Assembly (NCBI GenBank): GCA_016220005.1
Contig: JACRIV010000112.1
Coordinates: 1-58,199, forward strand
Direction: 5' to 3'
Source of the DNA: Deltaproteobacteria bacterium
GTDB taxonomy: Bacteria; Desulfobacterota; Deferrimicrobia; Deferrimicrobiales; Deferrimicrobiaceae
Length of the DNA: 58,199 nucleotides
In this document: positions 7,740 to 15,898 of the stretch, in pieces
How the letters are laid out: each line of letters starts with the position of its first letter
How positions within the stretch are numbered: the first letter of the stretch is position 1
Made by a program: the position numbers and the translations under genes
Notes under the pieces: generated by a model
Told to the model about the DNA's origin: nothing
The model's input: the letters and a program-made list of their open reading frames with translations, nothing else
Databases searched by the model: none

Positions 7740-10700
7740 CTACCTCTCCCTCATGTGCAGCAGTCTCCGCACCGGAGGCGGGGGCACAAGGATCGAGAGC
7801 CCCTGCGCGGTAGGCGGGACGCCCTCGATCGCGAAGGACCTCCTCCCGCTCCTGTGCAGGTCGTCGTCCCCCTGGAATGCCGTGGAAAGGTCGATCTGTT
7901 CCACGCTCGCCGTGGAGACCTGCACCAGGGCCTTCCCCTTGAGGGCAGCCGCAACGGGAGCGCCTCCCGTGTTGTACTTCACAGCCCACAGGAAGCTTTT
8001 CCCTCCCAGGGCGCACTCGTCTCCGTAAGGCTTGTAGGTGGTGAAGAACACCAGCCCCGAAGTGGTCGCCAGCGGGTCGGTGATCACCCGCTCGGCCCGG
8101 AACAGCCTGAGGGCGGCGTTGTCGTAGGAGTAGTTCCCCGAGGCATCGAGGTTGATGTACCAACCTTCCGGATCCTCGGAGGTCACGGCGCCGCTGGAAG
8201 ATACGTTTGCAAGAACCGTGGTAAAGGAGGATATCGGCCCCGGGCAAGTGGGGTTGAAGGTATTGTACGAAGTAAAGCAGGGGTCCTTGACCCCGAACAG
8301 CGTCCTCTGGCCGGTTTCGTCGTCGATGACAGGGGTGGTGGTCCCCAGTTGGGGAGGCTGCTCGAAGTAGTACCTTCCCGTCCCGAAGAAGAGCCAGTTC
8401 GTGTGGTAATTGTTGTTCTGCAGCCGCGCCACGGAAGAAGTGACGGGGCCGATATCGTCGATTACGCTGCCGAACACCCAGTTTGCGGGGTTCAGGTCCT
8501 CCTTCGTGAGAAGCCTCCCGACGCCGCCCTGCGTCCATTCGTTCGTGGAGGTGTTCTTTTTCACATACCCGAGGTAAACGGCGTCGTCCTGGTAATCCAC
8601 GTCGATGTCGGCGACGCCGTTCATCATCGATCCCGCGAAAGCATTCGTAATCCCCGTGTCGATTGTCCGCAGGAGGGCCCCTGTCTTCAGGTCGAGCACG
8701 AAGAGCTTCAGGTTCTGGTCGGAGCGCCCCAGGAACTGGTTGTTCGTGTTGTCGATCGGCCCCGTCGGGCCCGACCCGAAAACGACGTACCAGCTTCCGT
8801 TGAGCGTCCGGTCGGAATTGCCCGTAACGGGATTCACCGCGTTGATCCGGATCACCGCCGGCCCCGTGGTGGAGAATCCAAGCTCCGAGCTCGAAAACTC
8901 CCAGAGCAGGCTCGGGCTGGCCGGATCGGTCACGTCAAGAGCGAAATAAGAGGAAAAACCGAGGTTGGAAGCCGGTGTCTTCACGCAGTTCGTGCAGGAG
9001 CTGGAAAGGTCCCTGCAGGCCCCGCCGGTCCGCATCCCCCCGATCAGGACGGTCCTCCAGCTGCTCGCCGTCCTGACAACCGTGTTGTCGCCGCCGATGC
9101 TGGCGTCGAAGAGGTACGGAGAAAGATCGGCGTAATAGAGGTGACAGTAGTCGGGGTCCATGGTGTACTTCAGGTACGGCAGGGAATTCTTCGGGACGAA
9201 GGCCCATTCTTCGGAGCCCATGGACATCGTATTGTCGATGTTGGCAAGCCTTGCCTTCTCCGTGGCCGTCTTTCCGACCCAGGACAACTCCAGCTTCCCC
9301 ATGCGGAAGGCGTGGAGCATCCCGTCGTTGCCGCCGGCGAAGACCATCCCGCGGTTCTGATAGCCCGCGGTTTCCGTAAAGAGCTTGTAGGAAGCGTCCT
9401 GGTAGATCCTGTCGTACGTGTTCAGGGGCAGACGGGAGGCGATCCTGGGGGTGGAATTGACGATGTCGCCCAGCTTCCACACGTTGTTGTCCGTCCCGAT
9501 CACCACGTTTCGCAGCCGGAAATCGTTGATCTGATCGGCGTCCGCATCGGCGAAGATATCCTCGCCATGGACGAACCGGATGATCCTTTCCCTCTCCGTG
9601 GTGGTCGCCGCCTGGAGGTAGCTCAACGGGATCAGGCTCGCGTTATCGACGGAGAACGGGATCAGGGTCGAGCCGTTGGTCGTCGTATAGATCGACCGGG
9701 GATTCGTCGTGAGGCTGCGTTGCCACAACAGCTTTCCCGCCTCCCACAGGCTCTTGAGATCCTCGAACGCGACCGTCGTCTTCGTCTGGTCCGCATCCCC
9801 GTCCCCGTCGGTGTCGGCGTACCGCTTGACTTTGGTGGCCTCCGACACGGGATCGAAGTAGAACTGCGCGATGTAGTCGTTGGCCAGGTTCAACTTGTTG
9901 TCGACGGTCGTCTCTTCGCGTATGGAGGAATTGGCGAAGAAGGGATCCACGAAATACCAGAGGTTCTGCAGCGACGCCGTCCAGGTGATGACGTCGTTGC
10001 CGAAACGGCGCCGCGGATAGAAGACCGCCTGGACGAGATTGGCGCCGCTCCCCTCCCCGGAGGCCAGCACCGACGCCGCGGTGCCGGAGGAGGCCCGCTT
10101 CAGGATGCTGCTCAGGGCATCCTTGATCGACTGCTCGAGCTCGGCGCCGTCCGCCGCATCGAAGTAGGTGTCGGGTTGCCCGTCCTCGTTCGCGTCCCAC
10201 TTCTTGTGGAAATCGGGCGCCAAGCTCCCGTTGTCGTCGAACCCCCCGTTGATGGCGGCGTATTTGAGAAGCGTCGAACCTTTGCCGAAGGCGAGGACCG
10301 TATACAGCGTCAGGTTCTGGACACGCGCGATGTTGTCCGTCCCGATCGTGGGGTTGTTGCGCAGGTCCTTTGTATGGGCAAAGAGCGCCACATCCTCCAG
10401 ACCTGCCGTGTAGCCGCCCGCGGAGCAGGAAGGAAAGGTGGAAGCAGGGAAGGAGAAATTGCCGGCCCCCCCCGCAAGCGGAGTCGTATTGTCCACGGCG
10501 GGGCAACCGCCGCCCGAACAGTTGAAGGCCGATCTGCCGGACGCATAATTTACCAGGTTGGTGGGAAGGTGTCCGTCGGAACAGGGCTCTCCGTCCGTGA
10601 TCAGAAGCACGAAGCTCTTCGAGCAGGCGGGCCACCGGGCGCTGCCGCCCGTCCCATAGTTCAGCGGATCGTTGTTGCTGTTGATCTGATAGTCCCCACT

Positions 10701-11720
10701 GCTATACCGGGGCCCCGTCCCGGCAGGGGAGTCGTAGCCGGAAATGCTCGATTGTTGCGCAAAGTCTCCGACGATCGTCCACAGCGTTTCCGCCAGCGGG
10801 GTATTGGCGTTCGGCCGAGTGAGGTTGATCTGGTTCACGGTGCTGGGGAGACTGCCCCCCGCAACCGGGACCTGGACGAAGCCTCCTTCGTTGGTTCTAT
10901 AAAAGGTCAGCCCCAGGCGCGCCTTGGCGCCGACTTCTCTCTGGAGGACTCCCTCCACGGGGGCGGGCACGCGAATCGCCACGTTATAGGAGCCGTCGCT
11001 GCCGCTCCCGTCGCCCCCGCCGGCATCGTTGCGGACCTGGAACGAGGAGGTCCCCGATCCGCCCCCGCCGCAGCCCGCGTTCGCGGAGAGAACGTAGAAT
11101 TTCCGGGTCCCGTTCCAAGGGGTATAGTCCTGGGCGTTCTGCACCCGCTTGTACCTGCCTCTCCCGTCGCAGTCGGCTATTTCCCCCACCAGCCGGTCGT
11201 ACCCGGAGCCTTCGCCGGTCGTCGTCTTCCCGCCCGTGAGGACCTTCCGCAGGATGTCGACCCGGCGCATCGTGAGCCAGTTGAGGAAGTTCCCGTCCCA
11301 CTCGGCGGAGAGTTTCGCCCTTTCCCCCGCCACCCCGCTCCCCTGCTTGGGAGCGGTGGGGAGGAACCGGTTGCTCTGGTAGTCGTACCAGTAGTCGGGG
11401 TTGAAGTAACCGTAATACTTGTAGTTCGGGTAGGTCCCGGGGTCGGCAAATCCCGTGCATGGAGTCTTGCTTACGGCTTCATTGCACAGGTAGTCGTCGC
11501 TCGCGTCCGGTGTATTGAAACCGTCGTAGTACGCGAAATTGAACATGCTGCCCGAGGTATCCACCATCAACATGATGTTGGGCGCCACGTTCTGGATGAC
11601 GTAGGGGGGGACCTGGCAGTAATCGTTCATGTTCGCCCCGAGCAACCGGGGAGTGGAGAACAGAGAGCCGAAGAGAAGGAGAATCAGGTACGTGAGAGCC
11701 GGCCTTCCGAGACGTTTCAT
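7740..11720 (-). CDS. pilY1: PilY1-type pilus tip adhesin / assembly factor
   Basis: A 1326-residue secreted protein with signal peptide MKRLGRPALTYLILLLFGSLFSTPRLLGA. A von Willebrand A-like domain starts about residue 50, with the MIDAS motif DTSGSM. The C-terminal third (from about residue 780) has the repeated strand pattern of the PilY1 beta-propeller (FAGGNDGMLHAF, EWAFVPKNSLPYL, YFALDVTDP, LYLGYVK-like). Three EF-hand-like Asp-rich loops are visible (DANEDGQPD about residue 510, DTDGDGDAD about 637, DADADQIND about 728). In characterised systems PilY1 caps the pilus, gates retraction through calcium and senses surfaces. It is second in the operon, just before fimT. Confidence 0.93.
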   Translation of the reverse strand: MKRLGRPALTYLILLLFGSLFSTPRLLGANMNDYCQVPPYVIQNVAPNIMLMVDTSGSMFNFAYYDGFNTPDASDDYLCNEAVSKTPCTGFADPGTYPNYKYYGYFNPDYWYDYQSNRFLPTAPKQGSGVAGERAKLSAEWDGNFLNWLTMRRVDILRKVLTGGKTTTGEGSGYDRLVGEIADCDGRGRYKRVQNAQDYTPWNGTRKFYVLSANAGCGGGGSGTSSFQVRNDAGGGDGSGSDGSYNVAIRVPAPVEGVLQREVGAKARLGLTFYRTNEGGFVQVPVAGGSLPSTVNQINLTRPNANTPLAETLWTIVGDFAQQSSISGYDSPAGTGPRYSSGDYQINSNNDPLNYGTGGSARWPACSKSFVLLITDGEPCSDGHLPTNLVNYASGRSAFNCSGGGCPAVDNTTPLAGGAGNFSFPASTFPSCSAGGYTAGLEDVALFAHTKDLRNNPTIGTDNIARVQNLTLYTVLAFGKGSTLLKYAAINGGFDDNGSLAPDFHKKWDANEDGQPDTYFDAADGAELEQSIKDALSSILKRASSGTAASVLASGEGSGANLVQAVFYPRRRFGNDVITWTASLQNLWYFVDPFFANSSIREETTVDNKLNLANDYIAQFYFDPVSEATKVKRYADTDGDGDADQTKTTVAFEDLKSLWEAGKLLWQRSLTTNPRSIYTTTNGSTLIPFSVDNASLIPLSYLQAATTTERERIIRFVHGEDIFADADADQINDFRLRNVVIGTDNNVWKLGDIVNSTPRIASRLPLNTYDRIYQDASYKLFTETAGYQNRGMVFAGGNDGMLHAFRMGKLELSWVGKTATEKARLANIDNTMSMGSEEWAFVPKNSLPYLKYTMDPDYCHLYYADLSPYLFDASIGGDNTVVRTASSWRTVLIGGMRTGGACRDLSSSCTNCVKTPASNLGFSSYFALDVTDPASPSLLWEFSSSELGFSTTGPAVIRINAVNPVTGNSDRTLNGSWYVVFGSGPTGPIDNTNNQFLGRSDQNLKLFVLDLKTGALLRTIDTGITNAFAGSMMNGVADIDVDYQDDAVYLGYVKKNTSTNEWTQGGVGRLLTKEDLNPANWVFGSVIDDIGPVTSSVARLQNNNYHTNWLFFGTGRYYFEQPPQLGTTTPVIDDETGQRTLFGVKDPCFTSYNTFNPTCPGPISSFTTVLANVSSSGAVTSEDPEGWYINLDASGNYSYDNAALRLFRAERVITDPLATTSGLVFFTTYKPYGDECALGGKSFLWAVKYNTGGAPVAAALKGKALVQVSTASVEQIDLSTAFQGDDDLHRSGRRSFAIEGVPPTAQGLSILVPPPPVRRLLHMRER

Positions 11721-11729
11721 GGCGCCTCC

Positions 11730-12056
11730 CTACTCGACCATGGGGTCGTACACCAGCACCGAGGTAAGCTTCCCCGATCGAAAGAACAGATCCACTTTCT
11801 TCCCCCGAACGATATCCGCGATCGAGAGTCTCCTCCCGGAGGGATCCGCCACCGTGACGCCCTTGATGTCATGGCTTCTTCCGTCTTTCAGCGTTACGTA
11901 GTCGCCGGACACCGACTCCACGAGCCCTCCAAGGACCTTCAGATCGCCCGAGTTCCCCGGCATGGCGACCCCAAGGACAAACGCCGCGAGAAAGAGGACG
12001 CACAATATCCCCTTTCCCGGCCGGAAGTAAAAAGGAGCACTCCGCCTGGCGTCCAT
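11730..12056 (-). CDS. Small exported or anchored protein heading the pilus operon
   Basis: A 108-residue protein starting at the ATG at 12056, preceded by a GGGGGAAAATT stretch on the minus strand. It has one hydrophobic segment (GILCVLFLAAFVLGVAMPGNSG, about residues 16-37), then a compact beta-rich domain: VESVSGDYVTLKDGRSHDI, VDLFFRSGKLTSVLVYDPM. That pattern resembles small OB/SH3-like periplasmic domains that report a YVTL...DG strand pair. It ends 9 nt before pilY1, so co-expression is likely. Pseudomonas has a small pilY2 gene next to pilY1, but I see no sequence basis for calling this one pilY2. Confidence 0.7.
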   Translation of the reverse strand: MDARRSAPFYFRPGKGILCVLFLAAFVLGVAMPGNSGDLKVLGGLVESVSGDYVTLKDGRSHDIKGVTVADPSGRRLSIADIVRGKKVDLFFRSGKLTSVLVYDPMVE

Positions 12057-12488
12057 AATTTTCCCCCTTCTCTGCGTTCCAACCTGCCGCGATCGGGATG
12101 CATAGTTAAAACAATGCATTTGTACGAACTTTCCCCAACAATATTAATGCAAAATAAATACCATCGAAATCGCAAAAACGGGGCTCGGTCCCCGCACCCG
12201 GCGTTTCTCTCCAAATATCGGGGCTATTCCCGCAAACCTTTGTCTTCCAAGCGCCCGGACAGACGTAACGGCAGCCGTCATTGGCGGGCGAAATCACCCC
12301 GTCCTTTCTTTTTCGGTCCATCGTTCCGAAAACCTTATTGACGTCGGGAGCTCAATGAATTTTACAGGGTACGCATCCGGAGGGTCGTGAAAATATTCTA
12401 TTTGGGTGCGCACCCCCTTCAAATTTGACAATTTATGTCAGCGGGAATGACAAAATTTGTTTTTTTGGACTGTCTTACAGGAAAACCG
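12057..12488. other. Intergenic region ahead of the pilus operon
   Basis: About 430 bp without a gene, relatively AT-rich. It lies between the sirtuin stop and the first pilus-operon gene. It holds the candidate pilus promoter and two operator-like palindromes described separately, plus a TGACA/TGTCA cluster at 12425-12450 (TGACA-N5-TGTCA followed by TGACA) flanked by CAAATTT and AAATTTG. The remaining ~330 nt would be a long 5' leader; I see no recognised riboswitch in it. Confidence 0.6.
12395..12422 (-). promoter_or_regulatory. Candidate pilus-operon promoter with operator-like palindrome in the spacer
   Basis: On the minus strand TTGAAG (12417-12422) and TAGAAT (12395-12400) are 16 nt apart. 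The 12-bp perfect palindrome GGGTGCGCACCC (12404-12415) fills most of the spacer. A second, 10-of-12 matching copy (12367-12378, GGGTACGCATCC on the plus strand) lies just downstream of the -10, with the copies 37 bp apart. The arrangement suggests a repressor covering the promoter. The transcript would have a leader of about 330 nt. Confidence 0.5.
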
Positions 12489-13274
12489 TCAATGGTTTTC
12501 GGAGGGCGATTGCGAGCCGGAGTGCGGGGAAAGAATCTCCTGAATCAGGCAAGGAAGAATCTCCGATGCGCCTCCTTGAATGTGCAGATCGGTGACGGTG
12601 CGGGTCAGCGGCGTCTCCTCGGGGTTGATCTCGATGACGCGGGCCCCGTGCTCCTTGGCCTGCCGGGGGATCTCGCAGGCCGGCGCAACCTGCGCCGAGG
12701 TGCCGATGACCAGCAGCACGCTGCAGCTCCGCGCTTCGGCCTCCGCATCCTCCTGCGCCCCCCAGGGGATCGGTTCCCCGAAGAAGACGATGTCCGGCTT
12801 GAGGATCGCACCGCACCCGCAACGGGGAGGGATCCCTTCCCGCACCTTTTCCGCGGAAGGGTACCGGTTCCAGCAGGCGATGCAGACCAACGCTTCCGGG
12901 CTTCCGTGGAACTCGATCACCCTCCGGGAGCCGGCGGCTTGGTGAAGACCGTCCACGTTCTGCGTGATGACGGATCGCAGGAGACCCATCCTCTCGAGCT
13001 CCGCCAGGCCGCGGTGCGCCGCGTTCGGGGCGGCCCCCAGGAGGACGTCCATCATCTCGGAGAGCATTTCCCAGACCTTTTCCGGGTTCCTGAGGAAGGC
13101 GCCGATGGTGGCGTACTCCGCGGGGTCGAACTTCTCCCACATCCCCTGCGAGCCTCGGAAAGCGGGGATCCCGCTCTCGACGGAGATCCCGGCCCCCGTC
13201 AGCGCGACCGTTTTCCCCCCCGCGGCGAGGACCTCCGCCGCCGCCCGTTGGAGGTCATTCCGGGATCCTGCCAA
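12489..13274 (-). CDS. cobB: Sirtuin (NAD-dependent protein deacylase)
   Basis: A 261-residue Sir2 enzyme that removes acyl groups from lysines with NAD, giving nicotinamide and O-acyl-ADP-ribose. Signatures are GAGISVESGIPAFRG (from residue 27), TQNVDGLH (104-111), the catalytic His123 (EFHG) and a structural zinc site of Cys131, Cys134, Cys152 and Cys154. Late NAD contacts are GTSAQVAP and INPEE. It starts 12 nt after the SCP2 gene, so the two form an operon. With the acyl-CoA synthetase nearby, a role in controlling acylated enzymes is plausible but only inferred. Confidence 0.95.
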   Translation of the reverse strand: MAGSRNDLQRAAAEVLAAGGKTVALTGAGISVESGIPAFRGSQGMWEKFDPAEYATIGAFLRNPEKVWEMLSEMMDVLLGAAPNAAHRGLAELERMGLLRSVITQNVDGLHQAAGSRRVIEFHGSPEALVCIACWNRYPSAEKVREGIPPRCGCGAILKPDIVFFGEPIPWGAQEDAEAEARSCSVLLVIGTSAQVAPACEIPRQAKEHGARVIEINPEETPLTRTVTDLHIQGGASEILPCLIQEILSPHSGSQSPSENH

Positions 13275-13286
13275 CGCTTCCCCTCG

Positions 13287-13610
13287 TCAGGCCCGGAGGA
13301 GCGACTCCAGCTTCAATGCCAGCCCAAGGTCTCCGGCGACCTTCAGCTTCCCCGTCATGAAGGCCATCTGTCCGTTGAGCTTCCCGGAGAGCAGGGCGAG
13401 GAAGTCGTCTTCGGAGATCGTGACGGTGCAGCTCGGGGAGAGGGCCTCGCCCTTCGCCACCGTCGCCTTTCCGTCCGCCAGGGCCACGTTGTAGCTCGCC
13501 TCCCCGATACGGAACTGGTAGACGCAGTTCATCCCGGCCAGCTTTGAAACGCTCTGCGCCAGCTTCTCCTGAAGCGACTCGAAGAACCCGGTTACCGTCG
13601 TCTCCGCCAT
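13287..13610 (-). CDS. SCP2 sterol-binding domain protein
   Basis: A 107-residue single-domain protein of the SCP2/SterolBP family, which makes a hydrophobic tunnel for lipid or acyl-CoA ligands. Visible pattern: YQFRIGEASYNVALADGKATV, then SPSCTVTISEDDFLALLSGKLNGQMAFMTGKLKVAGDLGLALKLESLL, the usual C-terminal half of SCP2 proteins. The ATG at 13610 is chosen because GGAGG lies 7 nt upstream; the open frame continues but without support. It is the first gene of a two-gene operon with the sirtuin and is divergent from coaE. The ligand is unknown. Confidence 0.88.
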   Translation of the reverse strand: MAETTVTGFFESLQEKLAQSVSKLAGMNCVYQFRIGEASYNVALADGKATVAKGEALSPSCTVTISEDDFLALLSGKLNGQMAFMTGKLKVAGDLGLALKLESLLRA

Positions 13611-13629
13611 CAAGCCCTCCCGGATAATT

Positions 13630-13645
13630 ATGAATGATAATTCAT
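13630..13645. promoter_or_regulatory. Palindromic site between the SCP2 gene and coaE
   Basis: ATGAAT-GATA-ATTCAT is an inverted repeat with 6-bp arms, 20 bp upstream of the SCP2 start and 32 bp upstream of the coaE -35. It could be an operator for the SCP2-sirtuin operon. There is no independent support. Confidence 0.35.
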
Positions 13646-13676
13646 TTATTTCTGAACGTACCATCCCCGGGCGACC

Positions 13677-13704
13677 TTGTCAACGGCACGCCGGCTGTTA
13701 TAAT
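13677..13704 (+). promoter_or_regulatory. Sigma70 promoter of coaE, implying a leaderless transcript
   Basis: TTGTCA (13677-13682) and a perfect TATAAT (13699-13704) are separated by 16 nt. The coaE ATG is at 13711, so initiation 7 nt after the -10 box falls on the A of the start codon. No Shine-Dalgarno exists between the -10 and the ATG. Confidence 0.75.
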
Positions 13705-13710
13705 CCGCCC

Positions 13711-14316
13711 ATGCTGCGAGTTTTCGGCCTGACCGGGGGGATCGGAACCGGGAAGAGCACGGTCGCCCGGATGTTCCGCGAAGAGCGCCTGCCCGTCGTG
13801 GATGCCGACCGCCTCGCCCGGGAGATCACGAAGCCCGGCCGGAAAGCCCACGAAGAGATCGTCCGGCGGTTCGGGAAGGAGATCCTCCTTCCGGACGGCC
13901 GGATCGACCGGAAGAAGCTCGGCGAACTCGTCTTCTCCGACCCCGAAAAGCGGGCCGCCCTCGAAGCCGTCACCCATCCGCTCATCGCCCACGGCATCTC
14001 CGCGGCTCTGGCCGGGCTCGAAGGGGAAGGGCACCGGGTCGCGATCGTCGAGGCGGCGCTCATCCACGAGAAGGGCAGGACGGGCCGGTTCGAGGCGGTC
14101 ATCGCCGTTCGGTGCGACAGGGCCTTGCAGATCCGACGCCTGATGGACCGCGACGGCATCTCCGAAACGCAGGCGCTCCGGCGCCTCTCGGCGCAGATGG
14201 ACCCCGACGAGAAGGCACTCGCCTCGGATTACGTGATCGACAACTCCGGCGACCTCGAATCGACCCGAGCGCAGGTGCGCAACCTCGCGGCGCGGCTCAA
14301 GGCCGGCAACGCGTAA
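13711..14316 (+). CDS. coaE: Dephospho-CoA kinase
   Basis: A 201-residue P-loop kinase that phosphorylates dephospho-CoA, the last step of CoA synthesis. The Walker A motif GGIGTGKST is at residues 9-17. DADRLAREI (about 33-41), the substrate-binding motif, and VTHPLIA in the mid-region are typical. The start at 13711 gives the canonical N-terminus MLRVFGLTGGIG; an upstream in-frame ATG would add 27 unrelated residues across the promoter. The gene stands alone on the plus strand and is followed by an inverted-repeat-bounded noncoding segment. Confidence 0.96.
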   Translation: MLRVFGLTGGIGTGKSTVARMFREERLPVVDADRLAREITKPGRKAHEEIVRRFGKEILLPDGRIDRKKLGELVFSDPEKRAALEAVTHPLIAHGISAALAGLEGEGHRVAIVEAALIHEKGRTGRFEAVIAVRCDRALQIRRLMDRDGISETQALRRLSAQMDPDEKALASDYVIDNSGDLESTRAQVRNLAARLKAGNA

Positions 14317-14322
14317 CCGAGC

Positions 14323-14757
14323 GGAAGGCGCTTCGCCTCCGGGAGCTCCGTGCTCGCGTCGTCGCCTGCGGCTCTCCGGCTTCGTCCAGCGAACGTGCCT
14401 TTCGGCCCCCTCCCAGTGTTTCGAGCTCTCCATGGAGTCCGCGCACCCACTTCTATCTCAGGAAGACGGGGCCTCCGCCGGTTCCGCCGCGGCGACTCGC
14501 TGCGCCGGACCTCCCTGCGGCTGCGCCTTCCGCCGGTTGGGCGCGTTGCGGCCGGATCCTGTCGGTGTCGTGCGAGCCGCCGCAACGGGGTACCCCGAGC
14601 GGGGGCCTGAGTGACGAAGCGGGAGACAGGGATGTCGGAGCGAGGAGCGACGGAGCCGCCGCCCGTCCAGGGACGGACGGGCAAGGCGTCCCCCGCGAGG
14701 GGTACCCCGTGAGGCGCGCGCAGCACGCCAGCGGATCCCGGAGGCGAAGCGACTTCC
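14323..14757. repeat. Geneless segment bounded by a 22-bp inverted repeat
   Basis: About 435 bp between the convergent coaE and ald genes with no credible ORF. Its ends, 14323-14344 and 14736-14757, are inverted copies of each other with 21 of 22 positions matching (core GGAGGCGAAGCG). Inside are two GGGGTACCCC palindromes about 110 bp apart and a hairpin with GCCCGTCC/GGACGGGC arms near 14660-14685. Low-complexity GAGCGACGGAGC-like sequence fills the rest. It may be a non-autonomous mobile or interspersed repeat, or a structured RNA. I do not recognise a family. Confidence 0.55.
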
Positions 14758-14785
14758 GTCAAGGCAGGCGATGGAAGCGGGACCG

Positions 14786-15898
14786 TTAGAGGAGCGCGTC
14801 CGGGGGCGTGTAGTCCTTCCCGAGGGCGCGCGCGACCCCTTCGCAGGTCACTTTTCCCCGGAAAGTGTTCAGTCCCGCCCGCAGAGCGAGGTCGCTCCGC
14901 AGCGCCTCCACGATCCCGGCCTTGCAGAGCCGGAGGATGTAAGGCAGGGTGGCGGAAGTCAAGGCGAGCGTCGAAGTGCAGGGGACGGCCGCCGGCATGT
15001 TGGACACGCAATAGTGCACCACCCCCTCATCGAGGAAGTACGGGGAGGCGTGCGTCGTCGGCCGGGAGGTCTCGAGCGATCCCCCCTGGTCGATCGATAT
15101 GTCCACGACAACGGCGCCCTTTTTCATCCTGCGGAGCATCTCCCTGGAAATGAGCACCGGGGCCTTCTCCCCCACGACCAGGACCGTCGAGACGACGAGG
15201 TCGGCTTCGGCCACCGCCCCGGAGATCGCCCCGGGGGAAGAGAGGAGCGTCCGGATCCGCCCCGGGATCTCCGCGGCGGCGCGGGCGAGGTTCTCGGCGG
15301 ATATGTCGAGGAGCGTCACTTCCGCTCCCACGCCGCAGGCCGTCCGCGCGGCATTCCTCCCGGCCGTCCCCGCGCCGATCACGACAACCCTGGAGGGCCG
15401 TGCGCCGCTCACCCCCGACAGGAGGACCCCCCTGCCGCCGCATGCCTTCTCCAGCCCCCGGGCGCCGACCTGCACCGCGAGGATTCCGGCCACTTCGCTC
15501 ATCGGCCGGAGCAGCGGGAGTCCGACCCCCTCGGAGACCGTTTCGTAGGCGATGGCCGTCACCCGGCGCGCGAGGAGCGCGTCGGCGAGAGCGGGAAAGG
15601 CGGCCAGGTGGAGATAGGTGAAAAGGGCCGTTTCTTCCCGAAGGAATGAAAACTCGCCGGGGATCGGTTCCTTGACCTTGACGACGAGGTCGGCATCCCA
15701 CGCCATGGCGGCGGAGGGAACGACGCGCGCGCCTGCCGCCGCGTATTCCCCGTCCGGGAAGCCGCTCTCCGCTCCCGACCCTTCCTGGACGAGGACCGCC
15801 GCCCCCGCTTTTCGCAACGCCTCCGCGCCGCCGGGAGAAAGCGCCACCCGGTTTTCACCCGGCTTGATCTCCCTGGGAACGCCGATCCGCACGGTCAT
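14786..15898 (-). CDS. ald: Alanine dehydrogenase
   Basis: A 370-residue enzyme for reversible NAD-linked oxidative deamination of L-alanine to pyruvate. The N-terminus MTVRIGVPREIKPGENRVALSP is the AlaDH/PNT family signature. VVVIGAGTAGRNAARTACGVGAEVTLLDI (about residues 168-196) is the Rossmann NAD site, and the C-terminal half has VDISIDQGG and HYCVSNMPAAVP. Lys and His residues for pyruvate binding fall in the expected early positions (VKVKEP, YLHLA). The ATG overlaps the stop of the acyl-CoA synthetase gene (ATGA), so the two are one operon. Together they could turn alanine-derived pyruvate and acyl-CoA into ATP and acids. Confidence 0.96.
   Translation of the reverse strand: MTVRIGVPREIKPGENRVALSPGGAEALRKAGAAVLVQEGSGAESGFPDGEYAAAGARVVPSAAMAWDADLVVKVKEPIPGEFSFLREETALFTYLHLAAFPALADALLARRVTAIAYETVSEGVGLPLLRPMSEVAGILAVQVGARGLEKACGGRGVLLSGVSGARPSRVVVIGAGTAGRNAARTACGVGAEVTLLDISAENLARAAAEIPGRIRTLLSSPGAISGAVAEADLVVSTVLVVGEKAPVLISREMLRRMKKGAVVVDISIDQGGSLETSRPTTHASPYFLDEGVVHYCVSNMPAAVPCTSTLALTSATLPYILRLCKAGIVEALRSDLALRAGLNTFRGKVTCEGVARALGKDYTPPDALL

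Noticed and set aside
7536-12341. About 1600-codon open frame on the plus strand across the pilus operon
   Set aside because: It is the antisense of pilY1 and its neighbours; no domain or Shine-Dalgarno supports it.
12425-12450. Plus-strand promoter starting at TTGACA
   Set aside because: No acceptable -10 box follows at 16-18 nt, and no plus-strand gene lies downstream.
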